DNA from: Slackia exigua ATCC 700122
GTDB taxonomy: Bacteria; Actinomycetota; Coriobacteriia; Coriobacteriales; Eggerthellaceae
DNA: 64,000 bases
Reading direction: 5' to 3'
NCBI RefSeq assembly: GCF_000162875.1
Contig: NZ_GG700631.1
Coordinates: 172,258-236,257 of the forward strand
The notes beneath the pieces were generated by a model. That model saw nothing but the letters and a program-made list of their open reading frames with translations. It was not told the origin of the DNA and did not search any database. Positions 26,955 through 35,429 of the stretch are shown piece by piece. A program made the position numbers and the translations under genes. Positions within the stretch are counted from its first letter, which is position 1. Each line of letters begins with the position of its first letter.

Positions 26955-27917
26955 ATGAACACGCAGCACCTCGAGGAGTTCCTCATCCTCGCTCGCGAGC
27001 TGAACTGCACGATCGCCGCCCAACAGGCGTTCGTCGCACGCGCCACCCTCATCGAGCACATGGGCGAGCTCGAATCGGAGCTCGGATGCCGCCTCTTCGC
27101 GCGCAACGAGGGACGATACCGCCTCACGCCGATAGGACGACGATTCGTGCGCACGGCATCGGGCATGCTCGAAAACGTCAAGACCGTATGCGACGAATAC
27201 CGCGATCTCGCCGGCAACTTCCTTTCGGTGCGCATCGCCGCGACCAACCTGCCATGGCTCGAGACGCTCGTGCATCGCGCTCGCAAGGCTCTCGCCGCCG
27301 AGAATCCGCGCATCGTCATCGAGATCACGCCCATGCCTGGCGCGTCGAGCACGCTCGAAGCGCTGTCCGACGACGACAACGACATCGTGGTCTGCGGCCG
27401 CAAGCATTGGGACGGAGACGTGACGAGCGAATCCATCCCCTGCGGGTTCGACGGCTTCAAGATCAGCGAGGAGACGATCGAGCTTTGGGTGACCGAAGGC
27501 AATCCCCTCTTCGAACGCGCATGCATACGGGCGCGAGATCTGGACGGATGCACCATCCTGCTTCCACCCGACATCTACGCCGGATACGTGCGCGACGGCG
27601 TGGCCGACCGATTCGCCGAACGCGGAGCGCACGTCACGCTCAGGTCCATGCCGCCGGGCGATCACTTCGATTATTTCGCCAACGGATTCGACGCCGACGT
27701 ACGCGTGGTGCCGACGACGCTCAAACCGCGGTTCGGACTCGACCGACGCGAGGAATGCCGCACGTTCAATCTGGTCGATCTCCCGTTCGTAACCGATTTC
27801 TACGCGATCTACCGCTCGGCGCTTCTCAACGATCCCCTCGCTCGGAAGCTCGTCGAGACGATGCGGTCGCTGGCGCAGGAAGACGACCGGAAACGGCGGG
27901 CGCGCGCCTCCGCATAA
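26955..27917 (+). CDS. LysR-family transcriptional regulator
   Basis: 320 residues. The N-terminal winged helix reads NTQHLEEFLILARELNCTIAAQQAFVARATLIEHMGELESELGCRLFARNEGRYRLTPIGRRF in outline, close to the LysR consensus (shown here in segments of the 1-70 region). The effector-binding domain occupies about residues 90-300. GGAGG precedes the ATG. It is divergent from the Tat flavoprotein across 185 bp, which contains TTTTCGAGACGTGACGTAAAA-like dyad ends near 26867-26888. The probable role is induction of that reductase by its substrate; the ligand is unknown. Confidence 0.92.
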   Translation: MNTQHLEEFLILARELNCTIAAQQAFVARATLIEHMGELESELGCRLFARNEGRYRLTPIGRRFVRTASGMLENVKTVCDEYRDLAGNFLSVRIAATNLPWLETLVHRARKALAAENPRIVIEITPMPGASSTLEALSDDDNDIVVCGRKHWDGDVTSESIPCGFDGFKISEETIELWVTEGNPLFERACIRARDLDGCTILLPPDIYAGYVRDGVADRFAERGAHVTLRSMPPGDHFDYFANGFDADVRVVPTTLKPRFGLDRREECRTFNLVDLPFVTDFYAIYRSALLNDPLARKLVETMRSLAQEDDRKRRARASA

Positions 27918-28040
27918 GCCCGACGGGCCGCATATCGGGCGTTGAGCATAATGAAGCATGCGGCATGCCGAGACATCGACAATTGCGGAAGATGGGCGGC
28001 ATGCGACAGGTCCCGACGAATTCCCGCGTGCGTTCTCGCC

Positions 28041-28046
28041 TATAAT
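28041..28046 (+). promoter_or_regulatory. -10 box of the B3/B4 gene
   Basis: TATAAT, 34 bp before the ATG. No good -35 is visible. Confidence 0.5.
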
Positions 28047-28079
28047 CAACGGAACGAAGCCTCGATCAAGGAGCGGCGC

Positions 28080-28808
28080 ATGAAGAAGAGCATCATCATC
28101 GACGAATCGTTCTGGAACATCTTCCCCGATGCGAGCATCGCCTATGCCATCGTCCGCGACTTCAAGGCAGACGGCGACGTCCCGGAAAACGAGCGGGTGG
28201 AAATCGCCGCGCTGCTCAAGGAAGCGAACGAGATCGCCAACGGCAACCTCGTCAGCAGCACCATCTCGCAGAACCCCTGCGTCGCCGTCTGGCGCGACGC
28301 CTACACCAAGTTCAAGAAGAAGAAGGGTGCGCGCTGCAGCATGGAGAACCTCATGAAGCGCACGCTCAACGGCAATCCGGTCGGCAGCATCGCCCCGACG
28401 GTCGATATCTCAAACGCCATCTCCCTCAAGTACGCCTTTCCCGTCGGCCAGGAAGACCTCGACAGCATCGCCGAGGCGTTGCACCTGGGCGTGAGCGAAG
28501 AACCGCTCCCCTTCCTTCCTATCGGCGAAGAGAGCGAAGAGCCGTCGCTTCCCGGCGAGATGCTCTACTACGACGCGGAAGGCGCCGTATGCCGTTGCAT
28601 GAACTGGCGCGACGGCCAACGCACCGCCGTCACCGACGCCACGCGCAACGCCACGTTGCTCATGGAGAACATCGAGCCCGACCGCATCGGCGATCTTCAA
28701 GCCGCGCTCGACGAATACTGCATGCTTGCCAAGAAGTACCTGGATGCCGACATCGTCGTCGCCGGCATCCTCGTCAAGGACGACCCGGCGGTCGAATTCG
28801 ACTACTAG
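28080..28808 (+). CDS. Free-standing B3/B4-domain protein
   Basis: 242 residues. It resembles the B3/B4 domain of phenylalanyl-tRNA synthetase beta subunit, found alone in many bacteria. VWRDAYTKFKKKKGARCSMENLMKR and the following IAPTVDISNAISLKYAFPVGQEDLD are the recognisable core, and YYDAEGAVCRCMNWRDGQRTAVTDATRNA the second half (all quoted in parts). Freestanding versions are thought to act in editing or amino-acid recognition, but no role is established. AAGGAG lies upstream of the ATG at 28080 and a TATAAT at 28041. It is a single gene. Confidence 0.85.
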   Translation: MKKSIIIDESFWNIFPDASIAYAIVRDFKADGDVPENERVEIAALLKEANEIANGNLVSSTISQNPCVAVWRDAYTKFKKKKGARCSMENLMKRTLNGNPVGSIAPTVDISNAISLKYAFPVGQEDLDSIAEALHLGVSEEPLPFLPIGEESEEPSLPGEMLYYDAEGAVCRCMNWRDGQRTAVTDATRNATLLMENIEPDRIGDLQAALDEYCMLAKKYLDADIVVAGILVKDDPAVEFDY

Positions 28809-29277
28809 ACCGGTCGCTATAAGCGGCCCCCATGCATCTGCCCACGCGAAAAACGGAAAACGAAAACCTCCGAAACGGAAGGCGCAACCGAATCCGCGTC
28901 GGATCGAGCATGCCGACCCATTACGTGCCCTCGAAAAGACAGGCCCTCGCCGGCAGCGAAGCATAATTGAGCGAATAGAGGAAAGACGTGATGCGGGAAT
29001 AGAAATCCCCTGGCCCGCGGACCGGCGATTATGGAGATGCTCGAAGACCCGCATGAACGTTTCTTGTACGGCATTCGGCGGTTACGTGAATGTCAGGGCC
29101 GTACGCCCGGGACGAGTATCCTAGCACCTGTTCGAGATTGACACGAAGGCACCGTGTTCGAGAAGCCGCATCGTACGGAACGATGCCTTCCGAAACGCGG
29201 CCGTCGTGACTATCGAGACGCTCGGATGGAAGCGGCGATCCGTGCCGCGCGAAACGATCGAAAGGACTGATTCCTCC
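28809..29277. other. Gene-free stretch upstream of lrgAB
   Basis: 469 bp without a credible gene. Two direct repeats GTTCGAGA (29130-29137 and 29156-29163) lie 26 bp apart and overlap a TTGACA (29138-29143), about 135-150 bp before lrgA. They may be activator sites; lrgAB operons are often controlled by LytTR regulators that bind direct repeats. Confidence 0.4.
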
Positions 29278-29787
29278 ATGACGCAGCAGTCGCATGCCGA
29301 ACGCGACAAAACGATGATCGGAAAGGCGGCCGCACGCTTCCTTCCCAGCCGCACGGATGCGCGCAAGAAAACGCGGCGCGGTGCGCTCATCGCCCTTCAG
29401 CTCGTGCTGCTCGTCGGAATCTACGAAGCCGGATGCCTCGTCGCGAAAGCGCTGCCCATAGATCTGCCCGGCAATATCGTCGGCATGGCGCTCCTGCTCA
29501 CGCTTTTGGCGACGCGTGTGCTCAAGCACAAGCACGTCGGCGCTGCCTGCGATTACCTGATCGACAACATGTCGATCTTCTTCATCCCCGCCGGAGTCGG
29601 CATCATGGGATGCTTCAGCATGCTCGAGGATCAGGCGCTCAAGTTCGCCTTCGTCTGCGTGGCCACCACGATCATCGTGTTTCTGGCCACGAGCTACACG
29701 GTCATCGCAGTCCAACGCCTGATGGAACGCCGCGCCCGCCGCACCGCCCGCACGCTCGACGGCGCCGGCCTCGAGATCGAGGCGTAA
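29278..29787 (+). CDS. lrgA: LrgA/CidA family holin-like membrane protein
   Basis: 169 residues. After a basic N-terminal tail of about 35 residues come four membrane spans. GIYEAGCLVAKALPIDLPGNIVGMALLL is the conserved core of the CidA/LrgA family (LPG-x-IVGM), and MSIFFIPAGVGIM is the second signature. These proteins with LrgB modulate murein hydrolase activity and may export pyruvate or other small metabolites. The start is uncertain: the ATG at 29278 has AAAGGA 13 bases away, and Met13 is an alternative without SD. lrgB follows after 5 bp. Confidence 0.9.
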   Translation: MTQQSHAERDKTMIGKAAARFLPSRTDARKKTRRGALIALQLVLLVGIYEAGCLVAKALPIDLPGNIVGMALLLTLLATRVLKHKHVGAACDYLIDNMSIFFIPAGVGIMGCFSMLEDQALKFAFVCVATTIIVFLATSYTVIAVQRLMERRARRTARTLDGAGLEIEA

Positions 29788-29792
29788 GACCC

Positions 29793-30497
29793 ATGATCGA
29801 TCTCAACCTCCCGCTGCCCGCGGTCCTCATTCTCGGCACGCTCATATCCCTCGGCGTCTTCGAGCTTTCGGTCCTTCTCTATAAGAAGGTGAAGACCCCG
29901 CTCCTCAACCCGCTTCTGGTCACGCTTGTCGGCATCATCGTCGCGCTGAGCCTCCTGCGCATCCCCGTGGATTCGTTCGAGGCGAGCGTCCAGCTCTTCT
30001 CGTTCATGCTCGGCCCCGCGACGGTCGCCCTCGCCTACTCCGTCTACCGTCAGCGCCGCATATTGAAGGAGCACTTCATTCCCATCGTTGCCGGATGCCT
30101 GGTGGGAAGCATCGTCTCCATGGTGAGCGCCTATACGCTCTGCCGCCTGCTCGGGCTCGGCAACGACCTTGCGCTTTCGTTCATTCCCAAGTCGGTCACC
30201 ACCCCGATCGCCATCGCGGCGTCCCAGGAGCTCGGCGGCATCACGTCGATCACCGTGGCGGCCGTCATCATCACGGGCATTCTTGGCGCCATCTTCTCGC
30301 CTATCATGGCGAAGGTGTTCCGCGTGCATGACAAGGTGGCGACCGGCGTCGCCATCGGTGCCTGCTCGCATGCCGTCGGCACCACCAAGGCACTTGAGAT
30401 GGGATCGCTCGAAGGAGCCATGAGCGGCGTTGCCTTGGCTGTATCCGGCCTCATGACCACCGCCATCGTCATAGCGGCGCATATCCTCTTCCAATAG
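29793..30497 (+). CDS. lrgB: LrgB/CidB family membrane protein
   Basis: 234 residues, hydrophobic throughout, about seven spans. Diagnostic blocks are KKVKTPLLNPLLV, MLGPATVALA, SFIPKSVTTPIAIAAS and GACSHAVGTTKALEMGSLEGAMSG. It forms a membrane pair with LrgA. The ATG lies five bases after the lrgA stop. Confidence 0.93.
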   Translation: MIDLNLPLPAVLILGTLISLGVFELSVLLYKKVKTPLLNPLLVTLVGIIVALSLLRIPVDSFEASVQLFSFMLGPATVALAYSVYRQRRILKEHFIPIVAGCLVGSIVSMVSAYTLCRLLGLGNDLALSFIPKSVTTPIAIAASQELGGITSITVAAVIITGILGAIFSPIMAKVFRVHDKVATGVAIGACSHAVGTTKALEMGSLEGAMSGVALAVSGLMTTAIVIAAHILFQ

Positions 30498-30832
30498 GCT
30501 CAGGCCCCTTCCTGCACAGGCGTTCCGGCAGGATGCATCCGGGCGCGCATCCGAGCCGAATCATCGGAAACGGTCCTCGGCCATTGAATGCGACCCTCGC
30601 CGCCTGGCCATCTTTGACGCATGCAGCCGAAGCGAATCGCAGGGACCTCGGTGCGCGACGCGCCGTCTCCAGCACGCATCCCGCCCTATAGCCCCTGTCT
30701 GCATTCGAAAGCGCCGTTGCGCATGAACAAGGAGGCCGGCCCCGAAACATTCGGGGCCGGCCTCCTTCGCCGTTCGGTCTGGAAAACGGCTGCAACGTAC
30801 ATGCCGCTGCAGCCGCAGCCTTGTTCGAAATC
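30498..30832. other. Gene-free stretch between convergent lrgB and ahpC
   Basis: 335 bp. Besides the strong terminator hairpin at 30729-30767 I see no gene or repeat. Confidence 0.5.
30729..30767 (-). terminator. Terminator of ahpC
   Basis: An 18-bp perfect stem (AAGGAGGCCGGCCCCGAA and its complement) around a 3-base loop, about 65 bp beyond the ahpC stop. The 3' end on the minus strand is CCTTGTTC. It may also end the lrgAB transcript coming from the other side. Confidence 0.8.
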
Positions 30833-31396
30833 CTACAGAGCACCCACCAGATCGGCACCGGGCTTGAGCGTGTCGGCGCCCGGCTCCCAGCGTGCAGGGC
30901 AGACCTGATCGCCATGCTCGGCGACGAACTGGCATGCACGCACGAGGCGCAGCAGTTCGGCGGCATTGCGGCCGACGCCGCCGGCGTTCACCTGATACGA
31001 CTGGATGCGACCCTCGGGGTCGACGATGAAGGCACCGCGCTCGGCCTGGCCGGCGCCGTCGATCAGAACCTCGAAATCGCGCGCAAGCGCCTGCGCCGGA
31101 TCGGCGAGCATCGGGTAGTCGACCTTGCCGATGGCCTTGGATTCCTGGTGCCACGCCATGTGGACGAACTCGGTATCGCAGGAGACGGAATACACTTCGC
31201 AACCGGCGGCTTTGAACTCGTCGTACGAATTCGCGAGATCTTCGAGCTCCGTCGGGCAGACGAAGGTGAAGTCGGCCGGATAGAAGAAGAACACCGACCA
31301 ATGGCCAAGCGTGTCAGCCTTGGTGACGGTTTTGAATTCATTGTTCTGGTAGGCCTGGACGGAAAAATCGGATACTTCCTTGCCGATGAGTGACAT
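30833..31396 (-). CDS. ahpC: Peroxiredoxin (AhpC type)
   Basis: 187 residues, the normal length for typical 2-Cys AhpC. It reduces hydrogen peroxide and organic hydroperoxides. The peroxidatic Cys is in FYPADFTFVCPTELED, the resolving Cys in GDQVCPARWEPG, and HMAWHQESKAIG is a further signature. GGAGG precedes the ATG. No ahpF adjoins, so reduction must come from another thioredoxin-like donor. Two dyads with peroxide- or iron-regulator character lie upstream (31490-31512 and 31671-31693). Confidence 0.96.
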   Translation of the reverse strand: MSLIGKEVSDFSVQAYQNNEFKTVTKADTLGHWSVFFFYPADFTFVCPTELEDLANSYDEFKAAGCEVYSVSCDTEFVHMAWHQESKAIGKVDYPMLADPAQALARDFEVLIDGAGQAERGAFIVDPEGRIQSYQVNAGGVGRNAAELLRLVRACQFVAEHGDQVCPARWEPGADTLKPGADLVGAL

Positions 31397-31489
31397 GGAT
31401 CCTCCTTGAGGTCGTGATGGCGGGTACCCGCACGCATCGTGCGGGTACGTTCGATACCGAAGCGATCGAACTCTTCGGATGCCGTTATT

Positions 31490-31512
31490 TTAATAGGAAT
31501 GAATCTCATTAA
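31490..31512. promoter_or_regulatory. Operator-like dyad upstream of ahpC
   Basis: Imperfect inverted repeat with ends TTAAT and ATTAA (TTAATAGGAAT / GAATCTCATTAA), about 94-116 bp before the ahpC start, in an AT-rich patch. A Fur/PerR-family site is plausible for a peroxidase gene but the match is not decisive. Confidence 0.4.
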
Positions 31513-31670
31513 GAAATGGGAGCGCTGAATTCACGATTTCCGCATGGCGGATTCGATAGGCCTGGTTTCCAAGGAACCACGCCGGACGAGCCGCATCCGT
31601 CGCATCCCTGCATGCCCGAATGCCGAAATTCGCAACGATTCAGGTATTCCCTTCCACCCGGCACTTACGA

Positions 31671-31693
31671 TATAATATTCTCATTCGAGAATA
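31671..31693. promoter_or_regulatory. TATAAT overlapping an ATTCTC-N4-GAGAAT dyad
   Basis: Plus-strand TATAAT (31671-31676) runs into ATTCTC-ATTC-GAGAAT (31677-31692), flanked by AT-rich arms (TAAT on one side and AATTA on the other). It looks like a repressed promoter, yet no gene follows on the plus strand; it could drive a short RNA ending at the 31840-31879 hairpin. Confidence 0.35.
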
Positions 31694-31839
31694 ATTACGT
31701 TCGACACGAGATCGAGCCCAAGGAAATCTCGAAGCAAAAGGGGATTTCAAGACCGCATAACCCATGGCCGGCGCCGATTCCCCCGAGCGCACCGATTCCC
31801 CCCGTGTCGCGCTTGCACTCGGCGCACGGGCGCCATTAC

Positions 31840-31879
31840 GGCCACGCTCGCACCCATCGTCGTCTCGGCGAGCGTGGCC
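31840..31879. terminator. GC-rich hairpin downstream of the monoglyceride-lipase-like gene
   Basis: GGCCACGCTCGC and its exact complement (12 bp) around a 16-base loop, starting 21 bp beyond the hydrolase stop. On the plus strand it is followed by CCCCCCTCTCTCT. Confidence 0.5.
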
Positions 31880-31899
31880 CCCCCTCTCTCTGCGGATCG

Positions 31900-32760
31900 C
31901 TATACCGCGGAATCCTCCTCATCGCACTCGTGCGCGTCGAGATAATAGGCGTCGGCATGTGCGTTCAGCCAATCGAGGGCGTCTTCGATGACGGCGTCCT
32001 TGTCGTATTCGTTGAAAATCTCATGGAGCAGGCCCGCGTAGATGCGCAGGCTCTTATCCTCTGCGGCGATCTGCTCGTAGAGCTCCAGGGAATCCTTCGG
32101 AGCTACCAAGCCGTCGTCGCCGCCGTGCAGGATGAGCACCGGGTCGACGAAATCGGCCGTATGGGCGCGCATGTATTCGTGACCTTCATGCAGCGCGCGG
32201 AAAAGTCCGAGCGACATCTCCTTGACGACCAGCGGATCGGCCATGTAGCGCTCGCCGACCGAGGGATCCGAGCATACGCCGCCGGATAGCTCGTTCTGCA
32301 TATAGGTCAGATCGGGTTCGTCGGTCGTAAGGGCGCCGTCGCACATATGCTTGTTGTCGCGCGTCCAGGCTCCCGACAGAACGAAACCGTCCACCTTGCC
32401 CGGGAACAGGTGCGCATAGAGCGCGGCGCAGTACCCGCCCATGCTGTGACCCACCATGAAGACCGGCAGGTCGGGATTCTCCGCAATGGCGCGATCGACC
32501 ACGACGTCGGCATCCTTCGCGATCTCGTCGAAGGACGCGTAATAGACCTTCTGGCCGCCGCTGCGCCCGTGCCCGCGATGGTCGAAGCGGTACACCGTGT
32601 ATCCTTGCGCGTTCAGACGCATGGTCAGATAATCGTAGCGCCCCTGATGCTCGCACAGCCCGTGCACGATGACGACGGCCGCGAGCGGCGTGTCGACCGC
32701 ATCGGTCTTGCCGAAGAGCTCCGTGCCGTCGAATGACGCGAACGTGTATTCCTCTGCCAT
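31900..32760 (-). CDS. Alpha/beta hydrolase, monoacylglycerol-lipase-like (serine aminopeptidase S33 / hydrolase 4)
   Basis: 286 residues, no signal peptide, so cytoplasmic. VVIVHGLCEHQGRYDYL is the oxyanion region; YRFDHRGHGRSGG is the family hallmark; GHSMGGYCAALYAH carries the nucleophile; VLILHGGDDGLVAPKDS the Asp; GLLHEIFNE the catalytic His. The family hydrolyses monoglycerides and lysophospholipids. The ATG at 32760 lies in ATGGCAGAGG; upstream GAAAGGATTCCC is the SD and TATACT a likely -10. Single gene; physiological substrate unknown. Confidence 0.92.
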   Translation of the reverse strand: MAEEYTFASFDGTELFGKTDAVDTPLAAVVIVHGLCEHQGRYDYLTMRLNAQGYTVYRFDHRGHGRSGGQKVYYASFDEIAKDADVVVDRAIAENPDLPVFMVGHSMGGYCAALYAHLFPGKVDGFVLSGAWTRDNKHMCDGALTTDEPDLTYMQNELSGGVCSDPSVGERYMADPLVVKEMSLGLFRALHEGHEYMRAHTADFVDPVLILHGGDDGLVAPKDSLELYEQIAAEDKSLRIYAGLLHEIFNEYDKDAVIEDALDWLNAHADAYYLDAHECDEEDSAV

Positions 32761-33379
32761 GGGAATCCTTTCTCGAGGATGTGCCGATGGCTCAAAGTAT
32801 AGGTTGTGGAATCCTTGTGCGCACGTGCTATTCTTCCCTGTTTTAAATTGTATGCAATTTTATTTTGTACTATCTTTATGAAACCGAGAGGAAATGAGCG
32901 GATGCAGCTGAGCGCACGTACGGATGCGCGCAAGCCATACGCCTCGCACCCTTTCGGCCGGCGCACGGCGCCGGCTCGATCCTTGCATACCCGAAAGCCG
33001 CATGCATCGCGACCCCCTTTCCTCCCCTTTCCCGCGATGCAGACGGCGCCCCTTGAAGACGGACGGCTCTCATCCCCTAAGCGAGCCGTCCGTCTTTTTC
33101 ATGCGTGGGAGATCTCGAGGCCATAGGGGCCTATCCGAAGCATCGGCTCCCCTTCCTCATTTTCGATTGCATTTGATGTAATTGTGACCAATTCAATAGC
33201 ATCTTCGAATCCCATATGAGTGCGGCGGAAAACGAGCGATAATGAGCGTGATGGATTCGGGGATGAAACGCATGGATTCCATCCGCGAACCGATCCCGCG
33301 ACATCTGTGCGATTCCCAGGCGCGCTGTTGCGGGGAATCCCATGAAAGGTCCGTATGGGCCGGAAAAAAGGAGGACATC
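32761..33379. other. Gene-free stretch with promoter-like AT block and plus-strand terminator
   Basis: 619 bp. An AT-rich block at 32836-32880 contains TTGTAT and TACTAT; a strong terminator follows at 33057-33099. The only open frame between them runs through that terminator and looks non-coding. The interval is a candidate small-RNA locus of about 180-220 nt. The right part (33160-33379) holds the superoxide reductase promoter. Confidence 0.4.
33057..33099 (+). terminator. Rho-independent terminator without an assigned upstream gene
   Basis: A 13-bp stem AGACGGACGGCTC and complement around a 13-base loop, followed by TTTTTC. It ends a plus-strand transcript that must begin after 32760. Confidence 0.8.
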
Positions 33380-33754
33380 ATGAAGTTCTATTCCAGCGCC
33401 GATTGCGGCAACATCATCATGTATTTCGTCGAGAAGGGCCCGCGCGTCGTCTGCTGCGGCACGGAGATGACCGAGCTTATCCCCAACACGACCGACGCGG
33501 CTACCGAGAAGCACGTCCCCGTCGTCACGATCGAGGGCTCTAAGGTCACCGTCAAGGTCGGCGAAGTCGCCCACCCGATGCTCGAGGAGCACCACATCTC
33601 CTGGGTCGTCCTCGAGACCAAGAACGGCTTCCAGAAGGTCGAGCTTTCCGCCGGACAGGAGCCCGTCGCCGAGTTCGCGCTCGTCGAGGGCGACGAAGCC
33701 GTCGCGGCCTACGAGTACTGCAACCTCCACGGCCTCTGGAAGGCCGAGATCTAA
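33380..33754 (+). CDS. dfx: Superoxide reductase (desulfoferrodoxin type, incomplete centre I)
   Basis: 124 residues. It reduces superoxide to peroxide in anaerobes without releasing oxygen. The catalytic Fe(His)4Cys site is present: EKHVPVV, the two His in AHPMLEEHHISWV, and YCNLHGLW. The N-terminal domain should bind a desulforedoxin-type Fe(Cys)4 centre, but only Cys9, Cys25 and Cys26 remain; Ser6 stands where the first Cys is expected. Centre I is therefore probably not formed, as in class III enzymes. AAGGAGG precedes the ATG. Peroxide made here can be removed by AhpC (30.8 kb). Confidence 0.93.
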   Translation: MKFYSSADCGNIIMYFVEKGPRVVCCGTEMTELIPNTTDAATEKHVPVVTIEGSKVTVKVGEVAHPMLEEHHISWVVLETKNGFQKVELSAGQEPVAEFALVEGDEAVAAYEYCNLHGLWKAEI

Positions 33755-33796
33755 GGCATCTCAAGCCTTAACGGCGATCGAGGGGCGGCACGCGAC

Positions 33797-34636
33797 TTAA
33801 GCGGGCCGCCCCTCGTCTATGCAGAAGCCCATCATCACGACGGCGGTCTCGATATGCTCGCGCACGATGCCTTCCTGCGCGATCGACCGAAGGTATTCTT
33901 CGACGACGGCTTTCCGCCCTTCGTCGAGAGATGTCGATACCAGACGGTCGGCATACAGGCGAATCGCCTCCTCAAGCGGCCGATCGGTATTCCACACGTC
34001 GTGATACCGACGTATTTCGGGCGTATATCCCCGTAGCCATGCAAGCGAGAACGCGCTGAGGAAATCCGTATCGAAGGGATCGCGGGACTCCGGAAGGCCG
34101 CAGCGCCTGCGCGCCTCGAAGAGGACTTCGTCGGTTCTGCGGACGGGCCGCGCGAAACAGCACCATCGCTTCGCCAGCGACATCATCTTCAGGAACGCCT
34201 CGGCATCCCCGATCGCCGGCGTCATATGCGCGAACACGAGGTCGAAGCCCTCATCGAACGCCATGTCTCGAAAATCGCTCTGGACGAACCGCACGTTGCG
34301 CACATCGAGGGCGCATGCCTTCTCGCGGGCGGCCTCTATCATCTTCGGGGAGATGTCGATGCCGACCACTTCTCCCACCCGCGATGCGAGGGCAAGGCCG
34401 TAGATGCCGCTTCCGCATCCGATATCCAGAACCCTCATGTCCGGCGTGAACTCAACCTCGTCGTCAAGCATGCGTATGAACGGGTCGTCGCCGGTCGGAA
34501 TCGGCATCTTCGCGAAGTTCGGCGCGGCGGCATCCCATACCTCCTGCCCGCGATAGCCGGCATCCTCGCTCTTCCAGCTGAGCGCGATGCGTTCCTCGTC
34601 GAACAGAATCGCGGTATCGTACCTCTCGATGTTCAT
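33797..34636 (-). CDS. Class I SAM-dependent methyltransferase
   Basis: 279 residues. The SAM site is clear: VLDIGCGSGIYGLALAS (motif I), EVVGIDISPKMIEAAREKA (motif post-I), FVQSDFRDMAF, and the motif II-like FDLVFAHMTPAIGD. The N-terminal YDTAILFDEERIALSWKSED and the C-terminal helical part resemble methyltransferases that sit beside iron/corrinoid ABC transporters. It is 19 bp downstream of the ATPase and last in a permease-ATPase-methyltransferase operon. The methyl acceptor is unknown; modification or release of the imported chelate is a guess. Confidence 0.87.
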   Translation of the reverse strand: MNIERYDTAILFDEERIALSWKSEDAGYRGQEVWDAAAPNFAKMPIPTGDDPFIRMLDDEVEFTPDMRVLDIGCGSGIYGLALASRVGEVVGIDISPKMIEAAREKACALDVRNVRFVQSDFRDMAFDEGFDLVFAHMTPAIGDAEAFLKMMSLAKRWCCFARPVRRTDEVLFEARRRCGLPESRDPFDTDFLSAFSLAWLRGYTPEIRRYHDVWNTDRPLEEAIRLYADRLVSTSLDEGRKAVVEEYLRSIAQEGIVREHIETAVVMMGFCIDEGRPA

Positions 34637-34655
34637 GACCGTATCCTTTCTCTCT

Positions 34656-35429
34656 TCAGCAGGCCGCAGGAAGCGCGATGCGCATCCCGTCGACTTCGAT
34701 CACGTTGAACGAAGCGCCATAGGTCTCGGACAAGTTCCGCGAATCCACGACCTCACGACCGCCGCAGGCCACAGGGACGCCGTTTCTCACGAGCAGGAAC
34801 TCGTCGCAGAAGCGCAACGCCAGGTTGACGTCATGGAGCACGGCGATGGTCGCAAGGCCGTCCCGATGCGTGACGTCGCGGATGAGCCGCAGCACCTCGA
34901 GCTGGTTCTTGGGGTCGAGCGCGCTTGTAGGTTCATCCAGGATCAGGACCTTCGGTTCTTGGGCGAGGGCGCGCGCGATGAACGCCTTCTGACGTTCGCC
35001 TCCCGAAAGCTCGTCGCAGTACCTCCGGGAATACCCCTCGAATCCGAGACGGGCGATGGCTCGCGCGGCGACTTCCCTGTCGTGATCGGTCAACCCCCAG
35101 CCGACATGCGGGCGCCTTCCCAAGAGCACCTCGTCGTACACGGTGAGGTGCGGCACGGTTTGCTGCTGGCCCACATAGGCGATATGCCGGGCTATCTGCC
35201 GACGGCTCATCGAGGCGATCGCCTGTCCGCAAACCGACACCTCGCCCGCAGAGGGGCGTGCGATACCGGCAAGCAGGTCGAGCAACGTGGACTTCCCTGC
35301 CCCGTTATTGCCGAGGATCGCCATGAACGACCCCGGTTCGACATGCACGTCGATATCCTCGAACACGTTGCATGCGCAGCGCGGATAGGAATACGCGAGC
35401 CCGCATGCGGTCATGGATTCCCTATTCAT
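34656..35429 (-). CDS. FecE/BtuD-type ABC importer ATPase
   Basis: 257 residues. Walker A is GNNGAGKSTLLDLL, the Q-loop region is AYVGQQQTVPHLTVYDEVLLGRRPH, the signature is LSGGERQKAFIARALAQ, Walker B is VLILDEPTSALDPKN and the switch His is in AVLHDVNLALRF. VYDEVLLGRRPH is typical of siderophore, heme and cobalamin importers. The ATG overlaps the TGA of the permease gene (ATGA), so translation is coupled. Confidence 0.93.
   Translation of the reverse strand: MNRESMTACGLAYSYPRCACNVFEDIDVHVEPGSFMAILGNNGAGKSTLLDLLAGIARPSAGEVSVCGQAIASMSRRQIARHIAYVGQQQTVPHLTVYDEVLLGRRPHVGWGLTDHDREVAARAIARLGFEGYSRRYCDELSGGERQKAFIARALAQEPKVLILDEPTSALDPKNQLEVLRLIRDVTHRDGLATIAVLHDVNLALRFCDEFLLVRNGVPVACGGREVVDSRNLSETYGASFNVIEVDGMRIALPAAC

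Larger units (their letters stand above)
31397..31899. other. Gene-free stretch upstream of ahpC
   Basis: 503 bp with no credible gene. It holds the ahpC promoter, two dyads, a plus-strand TATAAT (31671-31676) and a 12-bp GC hairpin (31840-31879) that could be the 3' end of the hydrolase transcript or of a short plus-strand RNA. Confidence 0.45.

Noticed and set aside
32806-33126. Small plus-strand protein between the hydrolase and superoxide reductase genes
   Set aside because: The frame runs through a strong terminator hairpin and the sequence is Arg/Pro/His-rich without hydrophobic core or SD at the proper distance for the first Met.
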